Assembly: GCA_030374805.1 (NCBI GenBank)
Contig: JARGSG010000006.1
Span: 434,001-498,000 of the forward strand
Source: Gracilaria gracilis
Taxonomy: Eukaryota; Rhodophyta; Florideophyceae; Gracilariales; Gracilariaceae
Direction of reading: 5' to 3'
Length of the DNA stretch: 64,000 bases
In this document: positions 29,444-39,445 of the stretch, one piece after another
How the letters are laid out: every line of letters begins with the position of its first letter
Position numbering within the stretch: the first letter of the stretch is position 1
Program-made: the position numbers and the translations under genes
The notes under the pieces: model-generated
Seen by the model: the letters and a program-made list of their open reading frames with translations, nothing else
What the model was told of the DNA's origin: nothing
The model's database searches: none

Positions 29444-31240
29444 ATGGACCCCTCACGCCAAAAATCACTCGAGAAGGCTCGCGCCTTGGAGGAAAAGGTG
29501 CTGCTGAACAATGACGTCGACGCCATGATCGAACTGGCTCGCATGCTACTCGAGGATGACGTCTCGCACCATGCCAGAGCCCGTCAAATGTTGGAAAGAG
29601 CCGTGAAACAAGCACAAAATCCCGAGGCTATGTATGTTCTGGCTGTTTCTCTCATGGAAGAAGAAGATGAGTCACAACAACGGCGCGCTTTTTCGCTCCT
29701 CGAACGCTCCTTGAGAATACAAGAGCATTCTGCCGTACTTCTTTGCATGGCTCGTTGCTATTCTCAGGGTTTGGGTGTGAAAAGGGATTGCAAACTAATG
29801 AGGCAGCTGTGCGAACGGTCTTTGCGATTGAAACAAGATCCTTATGCAATGGCCTTCTTGGCATCCAACTTGTTGCTATATCCAGAGATGTGCTCACAAA
29901 CGAAGCGCGCACTCCAGCTGTTTAGGGAGGCGATTCGTCTTAGCTCGGACCATGAACTGATGAACAACTTGGCAGTTCTCTATCATGAAGGACGCGGTAA
30001 CTTGAGACCGTGTCCAAAAAGGGCCTCCAAGTGGTATCTTCGCGCCATTCGCGCATCCAAACAACCATTGACGATGAATAACCTGGCCTGTCTTCTGCTA
30101 GAAAATGACCCCAGTGACAAGAATGTCATCCAAGCCATTGGTATGCTTGAAGATGCGCTGCAATGTGATCACGGAAAGAGTGAGTATATATTTATATCGC
30201 TTGCCGATGCGTATTTGGAACATGGAAATAATGCCCAGCGTGCGTTTCAGCTGTATGAAGTCGCAGCCATTCGATTCAATTCTAGTGAAGCTCAATCCCG
30301 AATTATCAATTCATTATTAGATGGTACTGATGCTGTTTTCGACGACTATGCTCGCATACTGCAGCTCTTCTGGCAAGTCTACAAGACCCATGACAGTTTT
30401 AATGCACTTATGACCTTTGCAGAAATGTTATGGACGGGTGCAAAACGTGTTCCAATGAATCGGAAGAAAGCTATCGAGGTCTTGCACTCGTTACAATGGA
30501 ATTGTCATTACTGTTTTTCGTTGATGTTAAGACATGATTTGAGCAATTACCCCCGGGGAAAGAAGAGGGCCCGAACGCTTCTCCAGCAACTTGATGAAAA
30601 GATCGACAGATGCGATTTTGGAGGCTCGGAATGCATAGTTCTCAGCGAAAGCAAGTGTGATAGTGACAAATTGTTGGCGCTGCAAAAGCTTCGAGCCCAA
30701 ACGGAAAAGAAACGATCTACTATTGCTTGGTTGGTTCCTCACTTGCGGGTTGGTCGACACATCTTGCCATTCGATGGCCATCCAGATTGGGTAACGGATG
30801 TGATGAGGCGGTTCACGCTCTTCAAGAGCATTGATTCGCTAAATCTGGCTAGCCTCGTACTTGAAATTGAAGGTGAACAGCAGGAAGCTGTTACAGTTCT
30901 GGAAGGTCTGATGAGCAGTGATTTGAGGTTGATCGCTATGCTGAACCTATCGTATATCCTAATGAACGATGTCCAGGGCGTGACAAAGGAGGTGACAAGA
31001 GGAATGAAGCTTTTGGAAGACGCGGTGAAAGAGACAAACGAGGTTTCCGCTAGAGCGATGCTAGCCAACGCATTGTCAAGAGGACCAGACTCTGATGCCG
31101 GCGATGTGGAAAGAGGATGGAAACTGTGGCAAAGCGTGGAAGAAGACGTGAATGACGACGAGGAGCTACGAAAAGTTCGACGGCTTATTTCAGCCGGATG
31201 CGAAGAAAATTGGGCTGCACGCGGTTTTGGAAAAGGGTAG
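29444..31240 (+). CDS. Sel1/TPR-like repeat protein
   Basis: 598 residues from the ATG at 29444 (the frame extends two codons upstream, to a GTG). It is an all-helical repeat protein. About ten units of 34-38 residues follow the Sel1-like pattern with A-x-x-x-L/Y-x-x-G cores, for example AVLLCMARCYSQGLGVKRDC, MNNLAVLYHEGRGNLRPCPK, AIGMLEDALQCD and LISAGCEENWAA at the end. Such proteins are cytosolic or ER adaptor scaffolds. There is no signal peptide, membrane segment or catalytic domain, so the partner cannot be told. A repeat-poor middle (residues 330-440) contains an EKIDRCDFGG segment. The gene is intact and uninterrupted. Confidence 0.85.
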   Translation: MDPSRQKSLEKARALEEKVLLNNDVDAMIELARMLLEDDVSHHARARQMLERAVKQAQNPEAMYVLAVSLMEEEDESQQRRAFSLLERSLRIQEHSAVLLCMARCYSQGLGVKRDCKLMRQLCERSLRLKQDPYAMAFLASNLLLYPEMCSQTKRALQLFREAIRLSSDHELMNNLAVLYHEGRGNLRPCPKRASKWYLRAIRASKQPLTMNNLACLLLENDPSDKNVIQAIGMLEDALQCDHGKSEYIFISLADAYLEHGNNAQRAFQLYEVAAIRFNSSEAQSRIINSLLDGTDAVFDDYARILQLFWQVYKTHDSFNALMTFAEMLWTGAKRVPMNRKKAIEVLHSLQWNCHYCFSLMLRHDLSNYPRGKKRARTLLQQLDEKIDRCDFGGSECIVLSESKCDSDKLLALQKLRAQTEKKRSTIAWLVPHLRVGRHILPFDGHPDWVTDVMRRFTLFKSIDSLNLASLVLEIEGEQQEAVTVLEGLMSSDLRLIAMLNLSYILMNDVQGVTKEVTRGMKLLEDAVKETNEVSARAMLANALSRGPDSDAGDVERGWKLWQSVEEDVNDDEELRKVRRLISAGCEENWAARGFGKG

Positions 31241-31430
31241 GGTAGGGATAGAAGAAGTTGTATTCTATTTCGAAAAAATGAGAAGACATTTGCACCTGGG
31301 CTTTTGACCTTCATCACTCACGGCACTCAGCAAGGCTCCATCCGTGAATCCGTATTGGACAAGGGCGAGTACAATGGTAGTTGCTCAGCTTTAGCCGTTT
31401 ACCCCGTCGGAACAGGGGGCCATGAAAACG

Positions 31431-32481
31431 CTAGTGTCTATTTGACAACTGACCTCATATGAGGTCAATTAACCTCATATGAGGTCAGAATATAACACTT
31501 TATAAAAATTGATGTAAACCAGTTCAGAGTCTCTAAAGCACCTCTCTAGAACCGCATTCGGCATCACATTCATGGCGGAGTAGAACATCTAGTACAAAGA
31601 ACGACGCTGAGTAGTAATTGGGGAAAAGATATATTTGCTACATTAGAAAATTTATTCAAATTTTAACTTCTTCAACGAAAAGAAGTTTTTTTATCCTTCT
31701 TCCTAAAGTAAACCAGAAAACCTCGACAACATATATTCAACCTGTTTCAAATTGCTCTCAGTATAAAGGGTGTTAAGCGCCTGGTATAATTTACAATAGT
31801 TTTTCCACAACTTTGAAATGCCGGACTTCTCAAATTTAATGGAAATTCTATCTTGAAAGCTATGGACATCATTTTCGCAGACTTGTGAAACTACCACGTT
31901 ACAAAACTGTTTTTGAGGCTCTTTTAGGTGCAATGATGCGAACTGAAACAAAAAAAACCTGAAAATGGTACCACTTTACGATTTCATGTGTCTCAATGTA
32001 CTATAAAGATTAAATGTTCTCTGCGTAGGCCAGTATGTTAAATGTGTTTGAAAGCACTCAGAATGCTTATATATCTCTTGCACACATACGTTTGGCTCAT
32101 ATAATATTAAAAAAAGCGTTATCTCAATACTAGCTGATCGTCGAAAACTATAGCAACAAAAACATTAAGTACTTTTGAAGCATTATAAGCAGTTTTTAAG
32201 TTATATGTAGAATTTTTGGGCGTTTAAACATAAATAGTAATTCTACATGAAATCAGATGACTACTAAAGCACTTATTGCTTGGAATTGGTTCGCTTCAAA
32301 TGGTTATTTGGGGTCATTAAACTAGTTTGATTGCATAATTGTAGTTGTTTTCTAATGAATCGCTGAATTATGTGCAAAGCTTTATCCAATTTTTTAAAAT
32401 TTCTCTCACTATCTGTGCTGACCTCATATGAGGTCATTTTGATCTCATATGAGGTCAACGCGTTGGTTTGATAGACACTAG
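31431..32481. mobile_element. AT-rich inverted-repeat transposon (MITE-like), about 1.05 kb
   Basis: The left end begins CTAGTGTCTAT and the right end is its exact reverse complement ATAGACACTAG. Within 60 bp of each end sit two copies of an 18-bp palindrome, TGACCTCATATGAGGTCA or variants (31450-31467, 31471-31486, 32419-32436, 32440-32457). The outer CTAG may be a 4-bp target duplication, leaving TGTCTAT as the terminal repeat. The interior is much more AT-rich than the flanks and has no transposase-like frame, so it is a non-autonomous DNA element. The superfamily is not identified. Confidence 0.75.
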
Positions 32482-32862
32482 GCATCGTTCGCAGTCGTGT
32501 GGACAAACCTGTAATTCTGATTAATATTGTTCCATAATATTCTATTTAATCTAACATATTTTTTATCTAGTCGAAACTAACCAGTCATTCAAAGGAGATA
32601 TAATTAAAAAACATTTAAGATTAGAAAAATAAGAAAACCTGGTTTTTACCCGGGAAGAGCGGTAAATAGTGTATTTATCGGTCTTCCTTAGTAGCTCGGT
32701 CAGCGATCTTGACTGGTTTTGGTGGTGTCGCTGGGCCACAGTAAGCGGTAAAGACCGCTTCTGGGCCACAAGCAAGCGCTAAACAGCGCTGCCATTCCCA
32801 TCCCGAAAGAACGTGCTAAAGAGCAAGAGCTAAATAGCTGCGAAAGCGTCGGTGTCGATTAG
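32482..32862. other. spacer with cluster of TAAA-loop hairpins
   Basis: No gene. From 32731 to 32839 come two 30-bp near-repeats (CTGGGCCACA plus hairpin) and further short hairpins, all with TAAA at the loop. They lie just beyond the 3' end of the DIRS-like element and may be part of its terminal repeats. Confidence 0.5.
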
Positions 32863-33492
32863 TTACTGCAGCCTTGATGGGCCGTCAGCGGCATTGAGTT
32901 CCGATGGAATATAGAAAACGGTGATCTCTAGATTCTTTGAAAGCGCAAGAGCGGCAAGGCGTTTGCAGCGCAATAGGACTGGGGTGGACGATGACCTTCC
33001 CTTCTTGAAAATGCCTCTACACACCGTCGAATCGGTACAGAAGACCAGCCTTCGGTTTCGGATTTTTTTTCGAGTTATCCACCGCAGTGCTAGGACTGCA
33101 CATGTGGCTTCTACGCAATTGATATGATCTTCGCTATTCCACCGATGTGTGAAGAGGGCCTTCCACCGCATATTTTTGTAGATCGTATTGACACGCGCAC
33201 AAAGATTCTTAAACTATTCCGTGCCTTGAGTGCAATTGCCCAGTTTCTGTGAGAGCCACCATAATTCTCGACTGTCGCTGGGTGAATCTTGTGAGCACAG
33301 CACAGCCCCGGCCACCAATGATGCATCGAATGTAATCACAAGATAGTCAACGGGTAACCTAATGTTACATATTGCAAGCGGTGACAATTTTGCTATCAAG
33401 TTCAGCTCTTCCTTCATTTTGGGCGAGACAATGATCCAATCTGGTCGTGCGGCGTGCGCGCGGGGTATGAAGACCTTGGATAGGCAGGCCAA
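32863..33492 (-). pseudogene. RNase H domain of the DIRS-like element (frame-broken)
   Basis: Two frames follow RT. The first contains LVITFDASLVAGAVLCSQ (first acidic residue). The second contains HINCVEATCAVLALRW (Glu), RLVFCTDSTVCRGIFKKG (Asp) and VFYIPSELNAADGPSRLQ (last Asp). NxADGPSR is typical of DIRS-type RNase H. A frame change near 33200, another at the RT junction and no continuous frame make it inactive. Confidence 0.7.
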
Positions 33493-33502
33493 AAGTGGAC
33501 GT

Positions 33503-34276
33503 TTAGTACCAAATGAACTTTCCCAGCAGCGCGCGCCAATTGGTTTGCAATGCCGTGGAGCATTTTCCTAGAGCTCCTATCTGAGCAATGACCTCTTTTC
33601 TCCTCGTTGGACTTATGGTAATCATGCCAGACCGCAAGTTCCATTCGCAACCTATGAAGACAATTATGTCGCATACCGGTTGGGCGAAAGGGCTTGATTT
33701 TGACTCCTTGATTGGAAGCTTTGCCGCGGTGAAGACGGTGCGGATTATTCTGTACAGGGTACAGATCTGCAAAGAGTTCCATTGCACTGTCACGACGCAA
33801 ATGTCGTCAATAATGTGAAGTGCCAGGGGCAAAGCGCGAGTGATGGCGAATGGAGCAGCGTCTTTGACGAAGGGTAGCAGTAAGCAAGTGGCGGATGGTG
33901 ACAGCTTAGATTGCTTGAAAATAAGGAAGGACTCTTGGAGTAGAGCTGCGGCGAAGGTGTGACATATGAAAACGGACCATTTGCTTCCCATGGGGAAGGA
34001 GGCCTGCGAGGGGCGTAGAAGGACGGTGTCGCCGTTAGTGGGTACACCGAGTCGTTTGCGGAGCGCCGTCGCGAACTGTGGCGGGAGGTTCACAATTCGC
34101 ACTGGTTTCCATGGGAACAAACTGGAAAGCCAAGACGGCAGGGTGACATTGTGAAACATGTTCTGCACATCGAAGTAAAACCCAGAGAGCAGTGTGACAT
34201 GGTCAAGTATAGAACTGAAAAGGCTGGGGTCGGGAAGGGAAGTGTACGGGGGCTCAGGAAAGAGGTCGTTTTGCAC
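33503..34276 (-). pseudogene. reverse transcriptase of the DIRS-like element
   Basis: 257 codons in the same frame as the upstream gag/RT frame, separated from it by one TGA at 34283-34285. RT motifs: SGFYFDVQNMFHNVTLP (motif A Asp), PSQASFPMGSKWSVFICHT (motif B) and LHIIDDICVV (motif C, first residue Ile instead of Tyr/Phe). WRALLGKFIWY then stop; RNase H continues in another frame. Confidence 0.75.
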
Positions 34277-34282
34277 GCGTGG

Positions 34283-36286
34283 TCAGGATATCAGACGATC
34301 TTGCTCTTCGGATTTGGAAACTGCGAAGAGCGTGAGCTCGAGCTTGTCAGCCAATTGGGTGTAGTGGGGATCCTCCTGCGAGATAATTGACCATGAGAGC
34401 ATGCCGGCTCGGTCGGCGCGTTCGATAAGCCTTGCATACTGCGTCGTTGAGGCGTGCGTGCAGGGAGTGGGGACTTCGTACTTCTGTTTGGCGGGTCTTG
34501 AGATGAGGGAGGCCACGAGAGCAGCGCGGAAACTGCCATCGCCGCCGTTTTCGAAAACGATTCGCGCTTCTGGTGGGAGCCGTCTGATCCATTCGTCGGC
34601 ATGTTTGGGGTGTGGTGGGGGTCTGGGGTTTGGCAGTGAGATTCTTGAGGCTGTTTTGTTCTTGAAAATGCCTCGTTGGAATGCGGCTGATGGATTATGG
34701 AAGTGAGTGTTGAGGGTTGATTTCCAGTCACTGCTGTGGATCACGGGCTCCATTTGGGGAGCTGACTGTCTGAGTATTTCGTTCGGGAGGCAAGCAGACT
34801 CGACAGACGCTGTCCTGGAGAGAATTGAAAGTTCAGTTGCCTTCTGTGCTTTGGTGACTGCTGTTGGGTGGGCTTGCTGGTGATGCCCGTGGTACAGAGT
34901 GCATAGGGAGCTGAGGATATCGTTCGTTTGCCTTGCAAAGGGGTTGGGAGAGAAAAGGAAGGGGATTGAAAAGAGGTGTTTGGAGTACGGCTTTTTGGAT
35001 GAAGATTCTAATTGCGCTGTCCGTGCTGCCTGTCTCTGAAACGTTGCGGGTTTTCGCTCGCTTTCGGGTCTTGACGCACAAAGCGGGAGTGATTTGGTTG
35101 GTTGCGGCGTGTGTCCGCCATGATCTTGAGAGCTGAGAGTCTCCTCTTTTGGAGTGACATGCTCCGGGTGACCTTCTCCTCGAGATGTTGCGACATGACC
35201 GTTCCGTTGGGGACGGTCTCCAGCAGATGAACCGCAGTGTTCAATGCCGACTTGCGGTCTGGAAAGTCTCCTTTGGCAACCGATTCCTCTACAAAAAGTA
35301 AAGCAAACAGGCGTCGCAGTCCTACTTCCAAGGATGGGCGCGAGCTCCCGAGGGGTGTCGTGGGTGAGGAGCTCTAGGTGGATCATCCGGCCAAGACTCA
35401 CGGCTTCCATTTCCGCCGCTTGGGGCTGCCCAGAGGCGGACCGCCTCCAGTGCTGAAACCCCTGCCTCAGGTACGTGGGTATATCTGTTCCTCCCGCTGT
35501 GAGGCGGTTCAGAATCGAGGGGCCCATAAGATCCTCCACCATGACACTGGCGGAGGACACGGCTTTTCCCGGGTATGAATTGAGTGTTTGGTCCTCAGCC
35601 GAGAGCAGCCCTATGGTGAAATTCTTGGGCTGGATGAGGGCCTTTTGTTTCTTCCTTGGGTTGGGGTTGCTTTGGCGATCGGACTCGTCGTCCGAAGAGT
35701 CCAGAGGAATCGGTGGCGGAGGCTCGTGGATTGGGCGGGCTAAGAGATTGGCCAATGTGCTCGGGCCTTGCGCTGGTGGCGCAGTATCCGCACGGAGGGC
35801 TGCTTGCGGGTGTGTTTAGCGGTATGACAAGAACTGCCATTCGATAGCTATGGATGCGGCTTCAATGGGATTGTCTGGGATCTCACGTGGTTGGAGGGAA
35901 CTGTCAGCGGTGAGTGCTGATTCCATTAGTTTCTTCAGGGCACTTGGTTGATCGCGCGCCATGGTACGCAGCTGAGTTGGGTTCGAAGACATTAGAGTGG
36001 CGAGGTCTTGTGCTGGGCTAGATTGTTGTTGGCTGTGTTGCTCTATATCTCTCAAACGGAAGACTTCTGCAAGCAGTTGGGGCTTAGGTGTCGTTGCGGC
36101 TAGTTGGTTGCGTGTTCCTTGCGGAGCAGACTTTATAATCTGGAAAAGTTGTTGGTTGGAGAGGGACGTGAGAAAGTATATGGGATCCTTCGATTTCAGA
36201 GACCCAAATGTTGGCGGTGGAGTTGGTTGGTCGGCGTGAGCGTTGTTGGCGGGCCCAGAATTAGAAGGGTTGCTGCTGGTTGCCAT
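34283..36286 (-). pseudogene. gag-like region plus RT N-terminus of the DIRS-like element
   Basis: Starts at an ATG (MATSSNPSNSGPANNAHADQ) and runs in one frame, broken by a TAA at 35816-35818, to a TGA at 34283. It has Gln/Pro/Ser-rich N-terminal sequence (LKSKDPIYFLTSLSNQQLFQ) and an acidic/basic patch (PLDSSDDESDRQSNPNPRKK). The end (SWSIISQEDPHYTQLADKLE) leads into RT. No zinc knuckle is seen. Gag identity is inferred from position. Confidence 0.55.
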
Positions 36287-36546
36287 TGCTACAGCTTGAT
36301 AGAGAAAGGTGTCAGTGTTGTACGCCGAAGGTGCTGGTGAACGGAGCTCCGGGTTTGGTGGCTTCTCTGGCCGGAAGGGAGAAGGGGGGAATTATATATG
36401 GGGGCTGCAGTGAGTGTGATCGTGGTTGGGGTCTGGTGAACCCGACGGGAACTGTGGTATAATCCTGTGCCGATGTCTGTCTTCAATGACCCTGGTTGTG
36501 ACCGTTGGGGATGACAGTGGTTTGAAGGCATGCGTCGTGTCCCTAC

Positions 36547-37866
36547 TCAGTTATTGCTAATGAGCGCCAGCATTTGATTAGCGTTTGCACGGATGTTCGA
36601 TTGGTCCTCTTCTGGTATTCTGATGTTGAGAAGCCAGGAACGCCCGTTATCTAGGTATCTGCGAAGAGAGTTCAGCGACCGCCAACGTCCGTTTATCGCT
36701 ATTTGATTGACCGGCATTTGGTTCACGTAATCGTCTGTGGCCTTACCGATACGCGCGGAATGTGTGGTGAATTTTGTGTCGGATAAGTTGCAGGTTGACG
36801 CCACTCTCTTGACGTGGTGAAGACATGAACGGTAAGATGTTTTGGGAGCGAAATATTCATTATGGGGGTTGGCTGTTTGGTAGTGCTGCAGGAAACGAAT
36901 GATGTCTTTGTCATATATCTGCACAAATTGAAGTCGTCCAGTTCTTCTAGAGGTCTTGGCGTCCTTAATGTTTACACCCGCTGCTTCGGGTCCAAAGCTT
37001 GATATGCGAACGTCGGTTGGAAAGACTAGGTCTTCCCATCGGAGCTGTAGAGCTTATCCCGCTCTCAGATAAGCGGAGTAGGAGAGGAGGATAATAGCTG
37101 CAATTTCTTGGTAAGATGGAGTTGCCGAGATAAGCCTGTACGCAAATGCAAGAGCCAGCTGTCTCGTGAGCGGTACAGCTGATTGGGATGGTTTAATGTG
37201 TGCCCAACCTTGTAAGCACTTTCTGGACATTGAAAGTTCTTCTTTTAACGATGGGTACATGAGCAATATCATGCAGATAAGGTTTGCCATTTCCTGCTTC
37301 TGACCGAGTCGCGGATTCTGACGATACCTGTGGTTGATGTACAGAGCGATGTGTTGATCGATGGTGAGTGAGGGGGAGTGAGATTGAGCGAAAGACCTTT
37401 TAAAGTTTTCGAGAGCAAGGCTGTATCTCGAACGAGTTTGATTGTTGACACATGACGCAAGCAGAGAAAAATCTGTGAAGAAACGATCGGGAGAAGTTAG
37501 AAAGGTAAGATCAGTCAACCGTGGTTGTGAGAGCGGAGCACTACGCAGGTATGCTGTGCTGGTTTGCCAAGTCGGCTCTGCAATGCGCACATCCTCTGGA
37601 GTTGCTGTTAATGGTGGAAGGTTGTTTGCGCATCCTGCGTTTGTATGGCCTACGATGTCCGAGGTGGGAGTAGATTCTGATTGTGGAGCACTCCATGGAC
37701 TGTGTGACGAAGATATAACTTGGAATTGCAGCCGTAACGCTTCGGCTTTGATGTTGAGGACAAGTGCGTGTCTGTTACTGCGGCTTGTATGCTTCATGCG
37801 CTGCTTCTTGTTGTGCTGCTTTTTGCGTTTCTTTCGTTCTATTTGTGATCTGCGTGCCTCTGGCAC
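36547..37866 (-). pseudogene. tyrosine recombinase of the DIRS-like element
   Basis: The N-terminal frame 37866-37054 ends LLSYSAYLRAG-stop. The same frame stays open after that TAA (ALQLRWEDLVF ...) and runs to 36547. Catalytic set: Arg of LRAG; HSAR (His and second Arg) in FTTHSARIGKATDDY; NGRW; and the nucleophile Tyr in SLRRYLDNGR. The TAA stands where LRAGE has Glu, so one nonsense change killed it. The N-terminus is Lys/Arg-rich (RKKRKKQHNKKQRMK), probably DNA-binding or nuclear. Such enzymes insert circular cDNA without target duplication. Confidence 0.8.
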
Positions 37867-38617
37867 AGCATTCCGGCTCTCGTTAAGATTCTACAGTGAA
37901 TGTTGTGAACGAAGCATGTTTCTGCAGCAGTGATGAAGATTTCTCTCGTTGCGCTTCATTTCTGTCGTCGCAAATGTGTCCGATACACGGTGGGCCAGTT
38001 CGACGGCGGTGTACGACTCTCGACTGCGCTGGGCTAAGACCGAAGAAGCACTGCGGCCTGATCGGCGCAGGTGAAAGACCGAAGAAACACTGCGGCCTGG
38101 TCGGCGCAGGTGAAGGACACTCCTGAGAGCGCGGCGATGGTTGCGGCGGTGGCTCGATCACGCGACGGCGTGTTCCCTTCACTCAGAGAGGTGAAGAGCT
38201 AGCCGCCGCCGAGAACCAGTAAACGTGTCCAACGCTCTCACAGATGTCGATAAAACTGCTTCTTCGTGCCTCGAAATACTATTCTATGTGCAATAGATCT
38301 TCAAATTTGTAACTCATTCTCCAAAAAGCTATTGATAGTTTAGTAAAATGATCTGTAAATGAACCTGTACCACCCGTTTGCAATGTTGAATTCGACTACA
38401 ATTGTTAATTGCGTATAGACACGTACGCATTTGCTAGTTGACGTACAACTATCTTTACTTAGTAAGCAGTAATTGTACGTTACAGTTAGCCCAAGAGTCA
38501 CGTAGTATCCTTATCTAAAGGCACACTCATTAGCCCAGGAGCTCCACGGAAGAGCTCCAAGCAGACCTCTGTGCCGATTTGTGTTGCTTGTGAACCGTCC
38601 CTCCATCACTGCGCAAG
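37867..38617. other. spacer and presumed copia 5' LTR region
   Basis: Contains two 39-bp tandem repeats (38038-38115). From about 38220 to 38617 the sequence is probably the 5' LTR and leader of the copia element whose gag begins at 38618. The other LTR is missing from the window, so the limits cannot be set. Confidence 0.35.
38038..38115. repeat. two tandem 39-bp repeats
   Basis: Units GACCGAAGAAGCACTGCGGC... and GACCGAAGAAACACTGCGGC... differ at three positions and abut exactly. Confidence 0.85.
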
Positions 38618-38790
38618 ATGAACTACGACTCTATCGGCGAAGCTCGAGCCAAAGTTATGGGCCCCAGGAGAGGACTTCTCTCCAAGCAACATATTAATAC
38701 CACCTCCGTTACGTCCATACACAGACAAGCTGCAGTGGCGCAAAGCTGTATACGAATAGGCCGAGACCCTTCGTGCTTGCGCTCCTGGTG
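38618..38790 (+). pseudogene. Ty1/copia gag, 5' part (interrupted by element C)
   Basis: The ATG at 38618 is followed by a one-base insertion; the gag frame then reads TTLSAKLEPKLWAPGEDFSP and YTDKLQWRKAVYE, with a TAG near 38758, before gypsy element C begins. The same frame resumes at 50387 after C and one copy of the TGGTG duplication. This shows that C landed inside a copia gag. Confidence 0.7.
38786..38790 (+). repeat. target-site duplication of element C, left
   Basis: TGGTG, identical to 50387-50391 on the right side of the element. Confidence 0.85.
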
Positions 38791-39298
38791 TATAGTACAA
38801 TGAGACCTCAATGGGTTGCTGCCACGACGGCCTACTGGTGCGCCTTGCTGGCTGCACTGTACCCAATTGGTATTCTGTATTTCATAATTTCTAATTTCTA
38901 ATTTATAGTCTAGGATAGTTTAGCATTGCTGGCCCATGACAGTAGGTCATGGGCGCAGCCGATGACGTCATGCCCGCATGGGAGATCGGCGTCGGTGCAC
39001 CTTGTATATATTGTGGTGCACCTCGCCTTCCCCCCTGGGTATTGTAAAGTCAGGCACCACTAGGGCAGTAACTATACCATCTTGGTCACTTGCTACTGTA
39101 TTACTATTCAGGTTTTACCGCGCGTCGACGTCTACTACCGTACACCTACACGGTCTAGACTAGTGGCCCCGCCGTTTGCCCCTGCGGGTTTCAGGTGCCC
39201 TACTACCATATTGGTTGTGTGTTTTCCCCTTTTAGGTTGAGCCCTCGCGCGCTCCCTCTACCAGGCGGACCCCACACCTTATCGGTATTTGTACTACA
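38791..39298 (+). repeat. 5' LTR of element C
   Basis: 508 bp, aligned end to end with 49879-50386. It starts TATAGTAC (TGTAGTAC in the 3' copy) and ends TACTACA. It carries a 9-bp hairpin (GCCCATGAC-AGTAG-GTCATGGGC, 38932-38954), the palindrome TGACGTCA at 38963-38970, and a TATA box framed by two GGTGCACC palindromes. Confidence 0.95.
38963..39012 (+). promoter_or_regulatory. LTR promoter: CRE-type site and TATA box
   Basis: TGACGTCA (38963-38970) is the classic bZIP (ATF/CREB-type) site. TATATATT at 39005-39012 lies about 40 bp downstream between two GGTGCACC repeats. Both are unchanged in the 3' LTR (50051-50058, 50093-50100). Likely core promoter of element C. Confidence 0.55.
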
Positions 39299-39301
39299 TT
39301 T

Positions 39302-39314
39302 TGGTCTCCCGACC
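39302..39314 (+). other. candidate primer-binding site of element C
   Basis: TGGTCTCCCGACC begins a few bases after the 5' LTR. The leading TGG matches the CCA end of a tRNA. The tRNA is not identified. Confidence 0.35.
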
Positions 39315-39445
39315 TAGAAGTTTCTTGGTTTTTGTCGTACCTTTACTGATGAACAGAAGACATTCGAAAGGATTCTGGAAGTTCACACACCTATTTGGTT
39401 TCGTAGGAATACTCGCGACGCAATTGGATACCGCTATTGGTCACT

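Larger units (their letters stand above)
32863..37866 (-). mobile_element. DIRS-like tyrosine-recombinase retrotransposon
   Basis: Minus-strand order is tyrosine recombinase (37866-36547), gag-like region and RT N-terminal part (36286-34283), reverse transcriptase (34276-33503), RNase H (33492-32863). RT, RNase H and recombinase on one strand without an integrase is diagnostic of the DIRS order. In classic DIRS elements the recombinase is at the 3' end; here it comes first. Breaks are few (three nonsense codons and frame changes near RNase H), so the copy is fairly young. Terminal repeats were not delimited. Confidence 0.8.

Noticed and set aside
34401..35819. Plus-strand frames of 60-115 codons across the DIRS-like element
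   Set aside because: Shadows of the minus-strand gag/RT frame, which carries recognisable motifs.
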